Positions 25,445-36,064 of a DNA stretch of 64,000 nucleotides are shown piece by piece; positions within the stretch are counted from its first letter, which is position 1; every line of letters begins with the position of its first letter. The position numbers and the translations under genes were made by a program. Below the pieces are notes generated by a model that saw only the letters and a program-made list of their open reading frames with translations, was not told the origin of the DNA and did no database searches. The DNA comes from Sphingopyxis sp. FD7. Lineage in GTDB: Bacteria; Pseudomonadota; Alphaproteobacteria; Sphingomonadales; Sphingomonadaceae. The stretch is from the NCBI RefSeq assembly GCF_003609835.1, contig NZ_AP017899.1, positions 178,613 to 242,612 of the forward strand, read 5' to 3'.

Positions 25445-26343
25445 TGACCGGCCCCCACCGAGTGGTCCGGGCGGATTGTTAGTGCATTGACGCCTCCATC
25501 GCCAGTGTTGGCCGTAGGTGGAGCGAAGCGGAACCGGAGGGCGACACTGGCGATGGAACGGCCTCCGGCGCCGGTGGTCGATATCCGAGCGAGCTGTGCG
25601 GCCGGATGGTGTTGTAATGTCGCCGCCAGGCTTCGATCAGGATCTGGGCCTCAGCGAGCGAGTAGAAGATCTCGCCGTTGAGCAATTCATCGCGCAGCGA
25701 TCCGTTGAAGCTTTCGCAATAGCCATTCTCCCACGGTGATCCGGGCGTGATATAGAGCGTCTTCACGCCGATCTGGGCGAGCCATTGCTGCACCGCCGTC
25801 GCGATAAACTCCGGGCCATTGTCCGACCTTATATGCGCCGGCGGGCCGCGCGTGACGAACAGTTCGGCCAGCGCTGCGAGCACGTCATCGCTCCTGAGCT
25901 TGCGCGCTACCGGCAACGCCAGGCACTCCCGGCTCGCCTCGTCGATGATCGACAGGATCCGGTATTTGCGACCGTCATGGGTGCGGCCCTCGACGAAGTC
26001 GTATGACCAGACATGGCCGGGATATTCCGGCCGGAGCCGGATACACGATCCATCGTTCAGCCAGAGCCGCCCGCGCTTCGGCTGCCGCTGCGGCACCTTC
26101 AGTCCCTCGCGGCGCCAGATGCGCTCGACCCGCTTGCGGTTCACATGCCAGCCCGCATCGCGCAGCAACGCCGTCACCCGGCGATAGCCATAACGACCAT
26201 ATTGCCGGGCCAGCGCGATGATGTCCTCGGTCAGAGCTGCTTCGTCATCCGCCCCGCGTGGCGCCTTGCGCTGTGTCGACCGGTGTTGCCCGAGCACGCG
26301 GCATAGTCGCCGCTCGGACACCGGCATCATCCTTCTGATGTGG
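25445..26343 (-). mobile_element. Truncated inverted copy of the 22052-23320 IS3 element
   Basis: Bases 25445-26343 are the reverse complement of 22422-23320, with coordinates matching along the whole 899 bp and identical encoded protein. The right end (TGACCGGCC) is intact at 25445. The left end and orfA are gone beyond 26343, so this copy is defective. The pair faces inward and brackets the metal module. Confidence 0.92.
25479..26330 (-). CDS. IS3-family OrfB, second copy, without orfA
   Basis: 283 residues, identical to those of 22435-23286. DDE residues are intact, but orfA and the frameshift region are missing, so no full OrfAB can be made from this copy. The first ATG (MMPVSERRL) lies 13 bases from the truncation point, so translation would depend on chance signals outside. 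It is best seen as a relic. Confidence 0.85.
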   Translation of the reverse strand: MMPVSERRLCRVLGQHRSTQRKAPRGADDEAALTEDIIALARQYGRYGYRRVTALLRDAGWHVNRKRVERIWRREGLKVPQRQPKRGRLWLNDGSCIRLRPEYPGHVWSYDFVEGRTHDGRKYRILSIIDEASRECLALPVARKLRSDDVLAALAELFVTRGPPAHIRSDNGPEFIATAVQQWLAQIGVKTLYITPGSPWENGYCESFNGSLRDELLNGEIFYSLAEAQILIEAWRRHYNTIRPHSSLGYRPPAPEAVPSPVSPSGSASLHLRPTLAMEASMH

Positions 26344-26578
26344 CCTCAGTGCATTATTGGGACACAGATTCACGGTAGACCGCTGACCGGCAGCTAGCGA
26401 CAACCAAGCCGGCGTTCAATGTTGCAAACCGATCTCCCGATACCGGTCATTCGTTCATCGGTGACTGAGCTCCGGGAAGTCGACGAGACAAGATATTGGT
26501 TGATCTTAAAGCTGTTGCGTAGCAGCCTGTTTTAGAGACAGCAGATTCACTGCTGCGCGGGAGAGGTCAGAGCATATC

Positions 26579-29500
26579 ATGCTGCCATTGGTCGTGGCAT
26601 TGCTATACTCCTTTGCGCTATTCGCCTTCGCATCCTGGGCGGATCGGGCGGGATCAAAGCCGTTCATGCGGCGGTTACGCCCTTCAACGTACGCGTTGGC
26701 CATTGCCGTCTATTGCACCAGCTGGACCTACTATGGTGCCGTCGGCAGTGCGGTTGCCGATGGGTGGTCTTATCTGCCCATCTATTTGGGACCAATACTG
26801 GTCTTTCTTTTCGCGCATGGCTTCTTGAGGCGGCTCGTGGATGCCTTTAAGGCAGATGGCGCAAACTCATTGTCGGATTTCATTGGTGGTCGGTTCGGCA
26901 GCAGCCGGGGTGTTGCAACATTGGTTACAACATTGGCGTTATTGGGTAGCATCCCATATATCGCGCTTCAGCTGCGTTCGTTGAGCACTACCTTTGGCCT
27001 GATATCCGGGATCGAAACACCGGCTGTCACCATCGCATTTGCTGCTTTCGGCCTCGCCGTTTTTGCCATCGCCTACGGAACGCGGCGCTATGATCCCGCA
27101 AGCCGGAACGACGCCGTGTTGTTCGCTGTCGGGTTCGAATCTTTGCTGAAACTGGGAGCGCTGCTGATCGCCGGCGCGCTGGCCATCTTCTTGGTGATTG
27201 GGCTCGATGGGAAAGTTGCCACAGCCGGAATGTCCAAGCTTGCCTCCAACTTCGCGCCGTCTGCCATAAACACGGATTTCTTCATCATCACCTTGCTGTC
27301 GATGACCGCCATATTCTGCCTTCCGCGACAATTTTATGTGACGGTGGTCGAGGCGGAATCGGGCGATGATGTGACCCGGGCTCGCTGGCCTTTCCTCCTC
27401 TACATGCTGCTGACCTTGCTGGTCGTCTTGCCGATTTCAGCAGCAGGACTTGCCTTGCTTCCTGATCAGAGCCGACCCGATCTGTTTGTCTTGCAACTGC
27501 CGTTGTCGCAAGGGCAGGAACTGATCGCGCTGGCCGTGTTCCTGGGTGGGTTCTCGGCCGCTACCGCCATGGTAGTGGTGGAAACAATCGCCTTGGCAAC
27601 GATGGTTTCCAATGACCTGATCGCTCCTGCACTGCTCCGCAATCCGAAGTTCGCCACTAAGGACGATCTGAGTGGGTTGCTACCCAGCGCGCGGCGCGCA
27701 ACGATATTTGCGATCATGGGGGCGGCACTCATCTGGGCGCTTGCCATCCCTGTAAACCAGCAGCTCGCATCAATTGGCCTTGTCGCCTTTGCGGCCATGG
27801 CACAGTTTGCGCCGATCCTGATCCTAGCCGTTTATGGCGGGAACCGGGACGCGACGGCAGCCAAGGCCGGGATGAGCGTTGGGCTTGTGTTTTGGGCCTA
27901 CACGCTGGCTCTACCGCAAGTTCTGCCGCCATCCGTCCTCGACGGGCTGGCGGGAACCCTTTTTGATCCAACGGCATTGTTCGGAATCGATGGCCTCAGC
28001 CCGATCAGCCATGGGACATTGTGGAGCCTAGGTGCCAACCTCGCAGCACTTGCGATTGTCACCATGCGGCGGGTTCGAACGGCCGCGATCCCGGCGTTGT
28101 TGCGCGATGCAACGCCCGCAACAGGTTCCATTGCGACGGTTGGGGAGTTGAAAGGCGTTGTCGCCAGGTTCGTAGGCAGAGAGGTTGCCGAGGGCCATTT
28201 TGGGGCGCTCCATCCGGAGCAGCCCATAAACCGTTCGGCAACGCGCAATGCCGAACGCTTGATTGCCAGCATCGTAGGACTGCCGTCTGCAAGGGCTTTT
28301 CTGGGTTCGGCCTTGCATGGATCGAACCTGACCCATCATGAAGTGACCCGGCTATTGGAAGACACCGGGCAAAGTCTGCGCTTTTCCAAAGGCCTACTCG
28401 CGGCAACGCTTGAGAATATCGATCCCGGCGTCAGCGTGGTCGACCGCGAACTGAATCTCGTCGCTTGGAACAGCCGTTACCTCGAAATGTTCGACTATCC
28501 GGCTGCTATGGTCCGCGTTGGCGCTCCGATTGCGGATATGATCCGCTATAATGCGGAGCGTGGCGAATGCGGTCCCGGTGAAGTCGATGAGCATGTCGAA
28601 AAGCGGCTTGGCCATATGCGACGGGGTCAGCCGCACAGTTTCCAACGCGTCCGCCCCGATGGGCGTGTTTTCAAGACGGTTGGCGGGCCGATGCCCAGCG
28701 GCGGTTATGTCATGTGCTTCACCGATGTAACTGCTGAGGCCAAGGCCCTGGCGGAGGTTGAAAAGGCCCGTGCGATGCTGGAAACACGGGTGAAGGAGCG
28801 CACTGGTGAGCTTCACGCAGCCAATCTGGCGCTGGCTGATGCCGATGCCGAAAAGACGCGCTTTCTGGCTGCAGCCAGCCATGACCTGTTGCAGCCGCTC
28901 CACGCGGCGCGGCTTTTTTCGGCGGCCTTGAAGCGGGAAAGTGATGCCGCACAACAAGGGCTACTGGGTAAGCTTGACCGTTCGATAGACTCTGCGGAGG
29001 CGCTATTGCGATCCTTGCTCGACATTTCGAAACTGGATGCAGGCGGCGTAATGCCTGAAAAGCAAGTCTTCCGCCTGCGGCCCTTGCTGGTCGAGATGGT
29101 TGAGACAATGACTCCATTGGCGCGCGAAAAAGGCATCGACATTCGCATAGGTCCCGGCGACGCGACGGTTGAGACCGATCCCGGCCTGCTCCGTTCGATC
29201 GTCCAAAACTTTCTGGCCAACGCGGTGCGCTATACGGACAGGGGGGGCATATTGGTTGGGATCAGACGGCGCGGTTCCAATGCCAGGATCGACGTGATTG
29301 ATACAGGGCCCGGTATCCCAGAAGAAAAGCAGACTATCATTTTTCGCGAGTTTGAAAGGCTTCCCAATGCAGGCGATGGCGGCGTTGGTCTGGGCCTTGC
29401 GATCGTGGAGCGAACAGCGCGTTTGCTCGATGCCCGCATATCGCTTCGTTCGCGCAGCGGGAAGGGAAGCCGCTTCAGCGTCTCGCTTCCGGTGTCTTTG

Positions 29501-29920
29501 CTGGCAGTGGCGAATGTAAGTGTAGAAGTGCCGCGTTCCGCATCGCCGACGGGGCCGCTTTCAATCCTGATTGTCGACGATGACGGAACCAACATTGAAG
29601 CACTGCGAAGCTATTTGGAACCGCTGGGGCATCAGACCAATTCTGCACAGGACGGCGAAGCAGCGGCGGCGGGAGCCGGCACCTATGACATTGCCCTGAT
29701 CGACTTCAACCTTGGCTCCGGGATGGATGGGCTGGAACTGGCCCGGCTGTTGACTGAGCAGAACCGCGTCGGCCGGATCGCGTTGATCACGGCGGCTCGG
29801 TCGCAGGACTATCAGGCCAGCGCCCAAGCCATGGGCATCACTGTCTTCACAAAGCCTGTGTCCATGCCGCAGCTCGATAGCTGGCTGACACAAACTCCCG
29901 AGACGCTTGCCGCCGAGTAA
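26579..29920 (+). CDS. crbS: CrbS-like SLC5 transporter-histidine kinase-receiver hybrid
   Basis: A protein of 1113 residues. Residues 1 to about 480 form a 12-13-helix sodium:solute symporter-like domain (YCTSWTYYGAVGS, NSLSDFIGGRFGSS). A PAS domain (ENIDPGVSVVDRELNLVAWN) begins near 610. The kinase H-box ASHDLLQPLHAARLF holds His768; an HATPase domain (LANAVRYTDRGG) follows, and a receiver domain from about 995 has Asp1042. CrbS-type sensors control acetyl-CoA synthetase. The ATG at 26579 has GAGAGG 12 bases upstream. It converges with the response regulator gene across 3 bases. It probably senses acetate or its metabolism. The 235 bases upstream to the IS3 relic hold no gene I can see. Confidence 0.92.
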   Translation: MLPLVVALLYSFALFAFASWADRAGSKPFMRRLRPSTYALAIAVYCTSWTYYGAVGSAVADGWSYLPIYLGPILVFLFAHGFLRRLVDAFKADGANSLSDFIGGRFGSSRGVATLVTTLALLGSIPYIALQLRSLSTTFGLISGIETPAVTIAFAAFGLAVFAIAYGTRRYDPASRNDAVLFAVGFESLLKLGALLIAGALAIFLVIGLDGKVATAGMSKLASNFAPSAINTDFFIITLLSMTAIFCLPRQFYVTVVEAESGDDVTRARWPFLLYMLLTLLVVLPISAAGLALLPDQSRPDLFVLQLPLSQGQELIALAVFLGGFSAATAMVVVETIALATMVSNDLIAPALLRNPKFATKDDLSGLLPSARRATIFAIMGAALIWALAIPVNQQLASIGLVAFAAMAQFAPILILAVYGGNRDATAAKAGMSVGLVFWAYTLALPQVLPPSVLDGLAGTLFDPTALFGIDGLSPISHGTLWSLGANLAALAIVTMRRVRTAAIPALLRDATPATGSIATVGELKGVVARFVGREVAEGHFGALHPEQPINRSATRNAERLIASIVGLPSARAFLGSALHGSNLTHHEVTRLLEDTGQSLRFSKGLLAATLENIDPGVSVVDRELNLVAWNSRYLEMFDYPAAMVRVGAPIADMIRYNAERGECGPGEVDEHVEKRLGHMRRGQPHSFQRVRPDGRVFKTVGGPMPSGGYVMCFTDVTAEAKALAEVEKARAMLETRVKERTGELHAANLALADADAEKTRFLAAASHDLLQPLHAARLFSAALKRESDAAQQGLLGKLDRSIDSAEALLRSLLDISKLDAGGVMPEKQVFRLRPLLVEMVETMTPLAREKGIDIRIGPGDATVETDPGLLRSIVQNFLANAVRYTDRGGILVGIRRRGSNARIDVIDTGPGIPEEKQTIIFREFERLPNAGDGGVGLGLAIVERTARLLDARISLRSRSGKGSRFSVSLPVSLLAVANVSVEVPRSASPTGPLSILIVDDDGTNIEALRSYLEPLGHQTNSAQDGEAAAAGAGTYDIALIDFNLGSGMDGLELARLLTEQNRVGRIALITAARSQDYQASAQAMGITVFTKPVSMPQLDSWLTQTPETLAAE

Positions 29921-29923
29921 GGC

Positions 29924-30547
29924 TCAATGCGCCAGTTCGATACCCAGCGCTTTCGCCGCCAGCACAGCCTGGGTCCGGTTCTGGACGTCAAGTTTCTTAA
30001 AAATTGCTGTCATATGCGCCTTCACAGTCGCTTCGCTGACCCCCAGATCATAGGCAATCTGCTTGTTGAGGCGGCCCCGCATGACACCCAACAGTACTTT
30101 CAGCTGGGTGGGCGTGAGCGACGCTATTTGTGCAGCCACAGGATCAATGGCGGCATCAACCGGGGCCGCAATTGTCTTTCCAGCCAGCGCGTCGGCAATG
30201 GCCTGTTCAATTACGGACAGGTCGGCATCCTTGCTGATAAAACCGACAGCGCCAAAACGCACTGCTTCAAGACTAGCCTGCGCTGCGCCAGCGCTGGAAA
30301 CCACCAAGATCGGAACTTGCGGTTTTTCAGCATGGAGCAGGGCAACGCCCGAAAAGCCCTCTGCACCCGGCATTTTCAGATCAAGCAGGATGAGGATCAG
30401 GTCGTCAGCCGCTACGGCCTCGTTCAACGCCGACGGCAGATTGGCGCACTCAACCTGGCGGGCATCTGGCCGCACTTGCGCTGCCGCCATCGCCAGCGCC
30501 TGCCGGAACAGCGGATGATCGTCAGCGATGAGGATCGTTCCGGTCAT
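29924..30547 (-). CDS. crbR: CrbR-like LuxR-family response regulator
   Basis: A 207-residue regulator: receiver domain with Asp56 in [10 protein letters not shown] and KDADL near the switch lysine, then a LuxR-type helix-turn-helix ([40 protein letters not shown]). It is the natural partner of the hybrid kinase that converges on it. Its ATG overlaps the acs stop (ATGA), so acs and the regulator are one transcript and the regulator can amplify its own expression. The 36-bp palindrome upstream of acs is the likely binding site. Confidence 0.92.
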   Translation of the reverse strand: MTGTILIADDHPLFRQALAMAAAQVRPDARQVECANLPSALNEAVAADDLILILLDLKMPGAEGFSGVALLHAEKPQVPILVVSSAGAAQASLEAVRFGAVGFISKDADLSVIEQAIADALAGKTIAAPVDAAIDPVAAQIASLTPTQLKVLLGVMRGRLNKQIAYDLGVSEATVKAHMTAIFKKLDVQNRTQAVLAAKALGIELAH

Positions 30548-32481
30548 GCCGCCAATGAACGATTTCCGACGAGACTGTCAACGACCGACGGATCGGCCAG
30601 CGTCGAGGTGTCGCCTAGATTGGACACATCACCCTCGGCAATCTTGCGCAGGATGCGGCGCATGATCTTGCCTGACCGGGTCTTTGGCAGGCCCGGCGCG
30701 AAATGGATGACGTCCGGTGTCGCGATGGGGCCGATTTCATGGCGAACCCATTTGATTAGCTCAGCGCGAACCTCTGCGGTCTCCTCTTCATTGGCGTTCA
30801 GCGTGACATAGGCATAAATGCCCTGCCCCTTGATATCGTGCGGATAGCCGACAACCGCGGCCTCGGCGACCTTGGCATGGGCGACAAGTGCGCTTTCAAC
30901 CTCGGCGGTTCCCATGCGGTGGCCGGACACATTTATCACATCATCGACGCGACCGGTGATCCAATAATAGCCATCTTCGTCACGCTTGCAGCCATCGCCG
31001 GTAAAATATTTGCCAGGATAGGTCGTGAAATAGGTTTGGAAGAAACGTTCATGATCGCCCCAGACGGTGCGCATCTGTCCGGGCCAGCTATCGGTAATGC
31101 AGAGATTCCCTTCACATGCTCCTTCCAGTGGCTTGCCGTCGCTGTCCACGATCTGCGGTTTAACGCCAAACATTGGGAAGCTCGCAGCCCCGGGTTTCAG
31201 GACATGAGCGCCGGGTAAGGGCGTCATCATGCAGGCTCCGGTTTCGGTTTGCCACCAGGTATCGACAATGGGGCAGCGCTCTTCGCCGACAACGCGGTAA
31301 TACCATTCCCATGCCTCCGGGTTGATCGGTTCACCGACACTACCAAGAAGCTGCAGCGAAGCACGGCTGGTTTTTTTGACCCATTCATCACCCTCGCGCA
31401 TCAGCGCGCGCAATGCGGTGGGTGCGCCATAGAAGATGTTGACCTGATGCCGGTCCACTATTTCCCAGAAACGGCTATGCGTCGGATAGTTGGGAACGCC
31501 TTCAAACATCACTGTCGTCGCGCCATTGGCAAGCGGCCCATAAACGACATAGCTATGGCCCGTGACCCAGCCAATGTCGGCCGCACACCAGTAGATCTGT
31601 CCCGGCTTATAGTTAAACACATAATGATGCGTCATCGTCGCCCAGACCAGATAGCCGCCCGTTGTATGCAACACGCCCTTCGGTTTTCCGGTTGACCCCG
31701 ATGTGTAGAGAATGAAAAGCGGATCCTCCGCATTCATAGGTTCTGGCGGGCAGTCGTTGGTCACGCTTTCACGGGCTTCGTCATACCAGACATCACGGTC
31801 CCGTTTCATGTCGATATCATTGCCGACATGACGCACGACGAGCACTTTCTGCACCGAGGTGGAGAGGGAAAGGGCTTCATCGACATTGGCCTTCAGCGGC
31901 ACCAGTTTTCCCCCGCGCATGCCGGCATCGGTAGTGATCACGATCGACGAATCGCAATCCTGAATGCGTCCGCCAAGGGCGTCGGGCGAAAAGCCGCCGA
32001 ACACGATCGAATGGATCGCGCCGATCCGCGTGCAGGCGAGCATCGCCATTGCCGCTTCGGGGATCATCGGCATATAGATGGTGATGCGGTCGCCCTTTCT
32101 TGCGCCAAGCCCTTTCAGGACATTGGCAAAGCGGCACACCTCTGCATGAAGATCACCATAAGTGATGCGTCGCTGCTGTGAGGGGTCATCCCCTTCCCAG
32201 ATGAGCGCGACATCATCCTTGCGGTGTGGCAAATGCCGATCAAGGCAATTGGCGGAAACATTCAGCACTCCATCTTCAAACCATTTGATGCCAAAATCCG
32301 CCTCGTTAAAGCTGGTGCTCTTCACTTTGGTAAAGGGCTTCATCCAGTCGATCCGACTTGCCTCACCGCGCCAAAAGGCATCGGGATCGTTGATTGATGC
32401 GTTGTAGGCGTCCGCATAGCCTTGCTCGTTGATATAGGCCTTGGCGGCCCATTCGGCTGGGACGGGATATTTGTCCGACAT
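30544..32481 (-). CDS. acs: Acetyl-CoA synthetase
   Basis: A 645-residue enzyme, normal for Acs. It has [19 protein letters not shown], the acetate-pocket region [12 protein letters not shown], the hinge [22 protein letters not shown] and the C-terminal [14 protein letters not shown] with the lysine that is acetylated in Acs regulation. It makes acetyl-CoA from acetate, ATP and CoA. The ATG at 32481 is preferred over 32532 because AGGAGAGG lies just upstream and because [11 protein letters not shown] aligns with usual Acs starts. It is divergent from a porin and permease. Confidence 0.97.
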   Translation of the reverse strand: MSDKYPVPAEWAAKAYINEQGYADAYNASINDPDAFWRGEASRIDWMKPFTKVKSTSFNEADFGIKWFEDGVLNVSANCLDRHLPHRKDDVALIWEGDDPSQQRRITYGDLHAEVCRFANVLKGLGARKGDRITIYMPMIPEAAMAMLACTRIGAIHSIVFGGFSPDALGGRIQDCDSSIVITTDAGMRGGKLVPLKANVDEALSLSTSVQKVLVVRHVGNDIDMKRDRDVWYDEARESVTNDCPPEPMNAEDPLFILYTSGSTGKPKGVLHTTGGYLVWATMTHHYVFNYKPGQIYWCAADIGWVTGHSYVVYGPLANGATTVMFEGVPNYPTHSRFWEIVDRHQVNIFYGAPTALRALMREGDEWVKKTSRASLQLLGSVGEPINPEAWEWYYRVVGEERCPIVDTWWQTETGACMMTPLPGAHVLKPGAASFPMFGVKPQIVDSDGKPLEGACEGNLCITDSWPGQMRTVWGDHERFFQTYFTTYPGKYFTGDGCKRDEDGYYWITGRVDDVINVSGHRMGTAEVESALVAHAKVAEAAVVGYPHDIKGQGIYAYVTLNANEEETAEVRAELIKWVRHEIGPIATPDVIHFAPGLPKTRSGKIMRRILRKIAEGDVSNLGDTSTLADPSVVDSLVGNRSLAA

Positions 32482-32553
32482 AGCGCCTCTCCTATTTGCC
32501 GGCAGTTTTTGCCTTGCTGCACAATTTAGCAAGTATCGAGCCGCTCTGCATCC

Positions 32554-32589
32554 TAGACCAAAGTCGAACGCCTATTCGACCAAGGTCTA
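32554..32589. promoter_or_regulatory. 36-bp palindrome between acs and the porin gene
   Basis: The pattern is TAGACC-AAA-GTCGAA-N6-TTCGAC-CAA-GGTCTA, with both six-base arm blocks exact inverted repeats. It lies 73 bases before acs and 80 bases before the porin start. Position and symmetry fit a NarL/LuxR-type dimer-of-dimers site for the CrbR-like regulator, serving both promoters. The binder is inferred. Confidence 0.7.
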
Positions 32590-32668
32590 ACTATCCGCAG
32601 CCGAAAAAATGTCTGAGCATGCAATCCTCCGAAAAAGGGACCGGTCGAACCGGCGTTGAGAGGGTGTT

Positions 32669-34072
32669 GTGAGGAAAAATTCTATCAGGAATATGCTATT
32701 GGCAGGCGCCGCAGTTGCGGCTTTTCTGCCGGGTGTCGCAATGGCGGACACTGCCAAAGAAAAAGAGCTTGAAGCGCGTATAGAGGCGCTGGAGCGCGCA
32801 TTTGGAACCATTCAAGGCGAGTTGACCGCGACCAAAGCGGAGAATGCGATGCTGCGCGAGGCGACGGCACGAGCAGAAGCCAAGGCAACTGAAGTAGCGG
32901 TCGCACAGGCCAAGCCGGCCCCCGCACCAGCCGCGGTGGACGGCTTCACTGCAGGGAGTGGCGCAACCCGCGTAAAGATTGGGGGCTTTATCAAGACCGT
33001 CGCGACTTTTAGCAAATGGAACGATGGCGATGTCGCTGCCAATACCTTTGGCAGGGATTTCTACCTGCCGCAGGCCATTCCCATAGGCGGAGTGGGCGAA
33101 TCGACCGACAGTGACTTCTCGGCGAAACAGACCCGGCTTTGGCTCAATCTGGAAACCAAGGTCGGTGACCATACACTCAAGGGTTATATCGAAACCGACT
33201 TCCAGACCGCGCCTGGCACGCAAGGCTCAGAGCGGACAACCAATGGTTATAATCTGGCATTGCGTCGGGCCTATGTGCAGTTCGACAAGCTGACTGTTGG
33301 CCAGGATTGGAGCACTTTCCAATATGTAGCCGCGCTACCCGAATCGACCGATTTTGTTGGGCCCACCGAGGGCACGGTCTTCGTTCGCCAGCCACTGGTC
33401 CGTTACTCCATCCCGGCAGGCAAAGGATTTACCCTCCATGTCTCGGCGGAAAATCCGGAGAGTGCGACGGCAACTTTGGGGTCACCTACGTTGATCGAAA
33501 ATGACGATGATTCGATCCCCGATTTCGCAGCGCGGCTTCATTATGCAGGCAGCTTTGGCGAATTGTCGTTCGCAGGATTGGCTCGCCAGCTGTCGGTCGA
33601 CAATGGCGCGGTCAGCGATGAGGCGATGGGTTATGGCGCTAGTGTCGGCGGCAAGATTTTCCTCGACAAGGACAAGCGCTTTGATGTCCGTTTCATGGGA
33701 ACCTATGGTCGCGGAATTGGCCGCTATGTCGGCCTGAACTTCGCGCCTGATGCGGTATTCGTACCGGGCAGCAATAAGCTCCGCAATGTGGATGTGTTTT
33801 CGGTTTTGGGCGCAGTCCGGCTGGGCTGGACACCCAAACTGCGTTCCACCTTGATGGCGGGCTACCAGGATGTGCGTTACGCGGACTCGATCCCAGTTGC
33901 ATCGCTACTTGCCTACAACAACAAGGCATGGAGCCTTGCGGGAAATCTGTTCTGGTCGCCGGTTGCTGGCCTCGATCTGGGGGTCGAATATCGCCACGGC
34001 GAACGCGAACTGGTCAGTGGTGCCACGGGGCAACTCGACCGCGTCGAATTTGCAGCAAAATATAGTTTCTGA
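32669..34072 (+). CDS. DcaP-like outer-membrane porin
   Basis: A 467-residue protein. The signal peptide ends near GVAMA. A coiled-coil KEKELEARIEALERAFGTIQ spans about residues 28-70, as in DcaP-type trimeric porins. A 16-strand barrel follows, beginning VKIGGFIKTVATFSKW and ending VEFAAKYSF. The GTG at 32669 is preceded by GAGAGGG. DcaP porins pass dicarboxylates and other organic acids. The divergent acs and downstream permease suggest uptake of acetate or short acids. Confidence 0.88.
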   Translation: MRKNSIRNMLLAGAAVAAFLPGVAMADTAKEKELEARIEALERAFGTIQGELTATKAENAMLREATARAEAKATEVAVAQAKPAPAPAAVDGFTAGSGATRVKIGGFIKTVATFSKWNDGDVAANTFGRDFYLPQAIPIGGVGESTDSDFSAKQTRLWLNLETKVGDHTLKGYIETDFQTAPGTQGSERTTNGYNLALRRAYVQFDKLTVGQDWSTFQYVAALPESTDFVGPTEGTVFVRQPLVRYSIPAGKGFTLHVSAENPESATATLGSPTLIENDDDSIPDFAARLHYAGSFGELSFAGLARQLSVDNGAVSDEAMGYGASVGGKIFLDKDKRFDVRFMGTYGRGIGRYVGLNFAPDAVFVPGSNKLRNVDVFSVLGAVRLGWTPKLRSTLMAGYQDVRYADSIPVASLLAYNNKAWSLAGNLFWSPVAGLDLGVEYRHGERELVSGATGQLDRVEFAAKYSF

Positions 34073-34101
34073 TTTAACTGAGAGAGAGTGGGAGAAAAGC
34101 A

Positions 34102-35823
34102 ATGGCTACATTAGCTGAAGACGCAATCCCCAAGCACCATGAGGTTACGGGCGGCGAAAAGAAAGTCATCCTTGCCTCATCGCTGGGGACAATTTTTGAA
34201 TGGTATGATTTCTACCTTTACGGCCTTCTGGCTACGATAATTTCTGCTCAATTCTTTTCGGGCGTCAATGAAACCACGGGCTTCATATTTGCGCTGGGCG
34301 CTTTTGCAGCAGGCTTTGCAGTGCGGCCCTTCGGCGCACTATTCTTTGGCCGGCTGGGCGACGTTGTCGGCCGCAAATATACCTTCCTCGTCACCATGGG
34401 CCTAATGGGCTTTGCGACGTTCACTGTTGGCGTATTGCCTAATTATGCCAGTATCGGTGTTGCCGCACCCATCATCTTGGTGGTTTTGCGGTTGCTGCAA
34501 GGCCTTGCGTTAGGCGGTGAATATGGCGGAGCTGCAACCTATGTGGCCGAACATGCGCCCAACAATAAGCGCGGTTTGTATACCAGCTTCATCCAGACAA
34601 CGGCAACACTCGGCCTTTTTGCAGCACTTCTGGTAGTGATTGGCACTCGCACGTTGATCGGTGAAGAGGCGTTCAAGGATTGGGGCTGGCGTGTGCCGTT
34701 CCTCGTTTCAATCCTACTTCTTGGTGTATCGCTCTGGATCCGCATGCAGCTTCAGGAAAGCCCGGTTTTTCAGAAAATGAAGGACGAAGGCACCAATTCC
34801 AAGGCGCCGATTTCTGAAGCGTTCGGCAATTGGAAAAATGGGAGATTTGCGCTCATCGCGCTGCTCGGCGCTGTCGCTGGTCAGGCCGTGGTTTGGTATA
34901 CTGGACAGTTCTACGCGTTGTTCTTCCTCGAAAAAATGCTGCTCGTTGATGGCGCAACCACCAACATCATGATCGCCATTGCTCTAATTATCGGCACACC
35001 GTTTTTCGTCTTTTTTGGTTGGCTGTCTGACCGGATCGGGCGCAAGCCGATCATCTTGACTGGCTGCGCGCTCGCGGCGTTGACTTACTTCCCGGCGTTC
35101 CATGCCTTGTCCAATGCGGCCAACCCCGCCTTGACCCAAGCGAGCATCAGCGCTCCCGTAACGGTAACAGTCAATAACGGTGATTGCTCGGTTCAATTCG
35201 ACCCAATCGGCAAGAACAAGTTTGACAGCAAAAGCTGCGACATTGCCAAGTCGTTTCTGGCAAAGAACGCAATCAACTATAGTGTTGTCGAGGCACCCGC
35301 CGGGACCGTGGCATCGGTGAAAATTGGCGAAGTAGTCGTTACTGTTCCCGATCCAGCAAAGGTAACGGGTGATGACAAAGCTGCTGCGATCAAGGCCTTT
35401 GGCGGCTCCGTCATTGGTGCACTGCAAACCGCAGGCTATCCAGTAAAAGACAACCCTGCGGCAGCGAGGGACCCCAAGGCAGCCAAGAAGATCCTCTTTG
35501 CTGATCCGACACAGATCAACAAGCCGGTTGTGATTGCCATCCTTACCTATTTGGTGCTGCTGGTGACGATGGTCTATGGACCGATTGCCGCGATGCTGGT
35601 GGAAATGTTTCCGACCCGCATCCGTTACACGGCCATGTCCTTGCCCTATCACATCGGCAATGGCTGGTTTGGTGGCTTTCTCCCCACGACGGCCTTCGCG
35701 ATGGTGGCTGCCACCGGGGATATCTACTACGGCCTGTGGTACCCGATCGTGGTTGCCGGGTTGACGGTCGTCGTAGGGCTGCTGTTTTTGCCGGAAACAT
35801 TCAAAAAGAACATCGACGATTAA
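34102..35823 (+). CDS. MHS-type MFS permease with a large inserted loop
   Basis: 573 residues, about 130 longer than normal for this family. The N-half shows MHS features (GTIFEWYDFYLYGLLA, GALFFGRLGDVVGRKYT, LQGLALGGEYGGAATYVAEH). Between about residues 343 and 470 a polar, helix-poor domain with two cysteines (GDCSVQF, SKSCDIA) interrupts the membrane helices, which resume at KPVVIAILTYLVL. By helix count the insert may face the periplasm. The gene lies 29 bases after the porin, is followed by a strong terminator, and likely imports acetate or a related acid. Confidence 0.88.
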   Translation: MATLAEDAIPKHHEVTGGEKKVILASSLGTIFEWYDFYLYGLLATIISAQFFSGVNETTGFIFALGAFAAGFAVRPFGALFFGRLGDVVGRKYTFLVTMGLMGFATFTVGVLPNYASIGVAAPIILVVLRLLQGLALGGEYGGAATYVAEHAPNNKRGLYTSFIQTTATLGLFAALLVVIGTRTLIGEEAFKDWGWRVPFLVSILLLGVSLWIRMQLQESPVFQKMKDEGTNSKAPISEAFGNWKNGRFALIALLGAVAGQAVVWYTGQFYALFFLEKMLLVDGATTNIMIAIALIIGTPFFVFFGWLSDRIGRKPIILTGCALAALTYFPAFHALSNAANPALTQASISAPVTVTVNNGDCSVQFDPIGKNKFDSKSCDIAKSFLAKNAINYSVVEAPAGTVASVKIGEVVVTVPDPAKVTGDDKAAAIKAFGGSVIGALQTAGYPVKDNPAAARDPKAAKKILFADPTQINKPVVIAILTYLVLLVTMVYGPIAAMLVEMFPTRIRYTAMSLPYHIGNGWFGGFLPTTAFAMVAATGDIYYGLWYPIVVAGLTVVVGLLFLPETFKKNIDD

Positions 35824-35853
35824 ACAAGCTCTCCCCAAAAGGAGCACTGACTG

Positions 35854-35877
35854 GGGCGGCCAATTGGCCGCCCTTTT
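35854..35877 (+). terminator. Rho-independent terminator after the acetate permease
   Basis: GGGCGGCC-AATT-GGCCGCCC is a perfect 8-bp stem with a 4-base loop and is followed by TTTT. It lies 30 bases beyond the stop at 35823 and ends the porin-permease transcript. The 187 bases up to 36064 show no gene. Confidence 0.92.
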
Positions 35878-36064
35878 CTGTTCAATTGGGCTTGGGTTGC
35901 CTTTCGAACGGAAAATGAACGAACGGCTGCTCACCGCCATTTCCCCTTCAAAACTGCCTTTCCGGATTCCCCAACAAAGCGGTCGTCCCCGGACTTTTAA
36001 CAACGTCGAAACATCGACAGGCATCGGAGATCGCAGCGTAAGATGCTCCGTTTCGAAAATCGCA

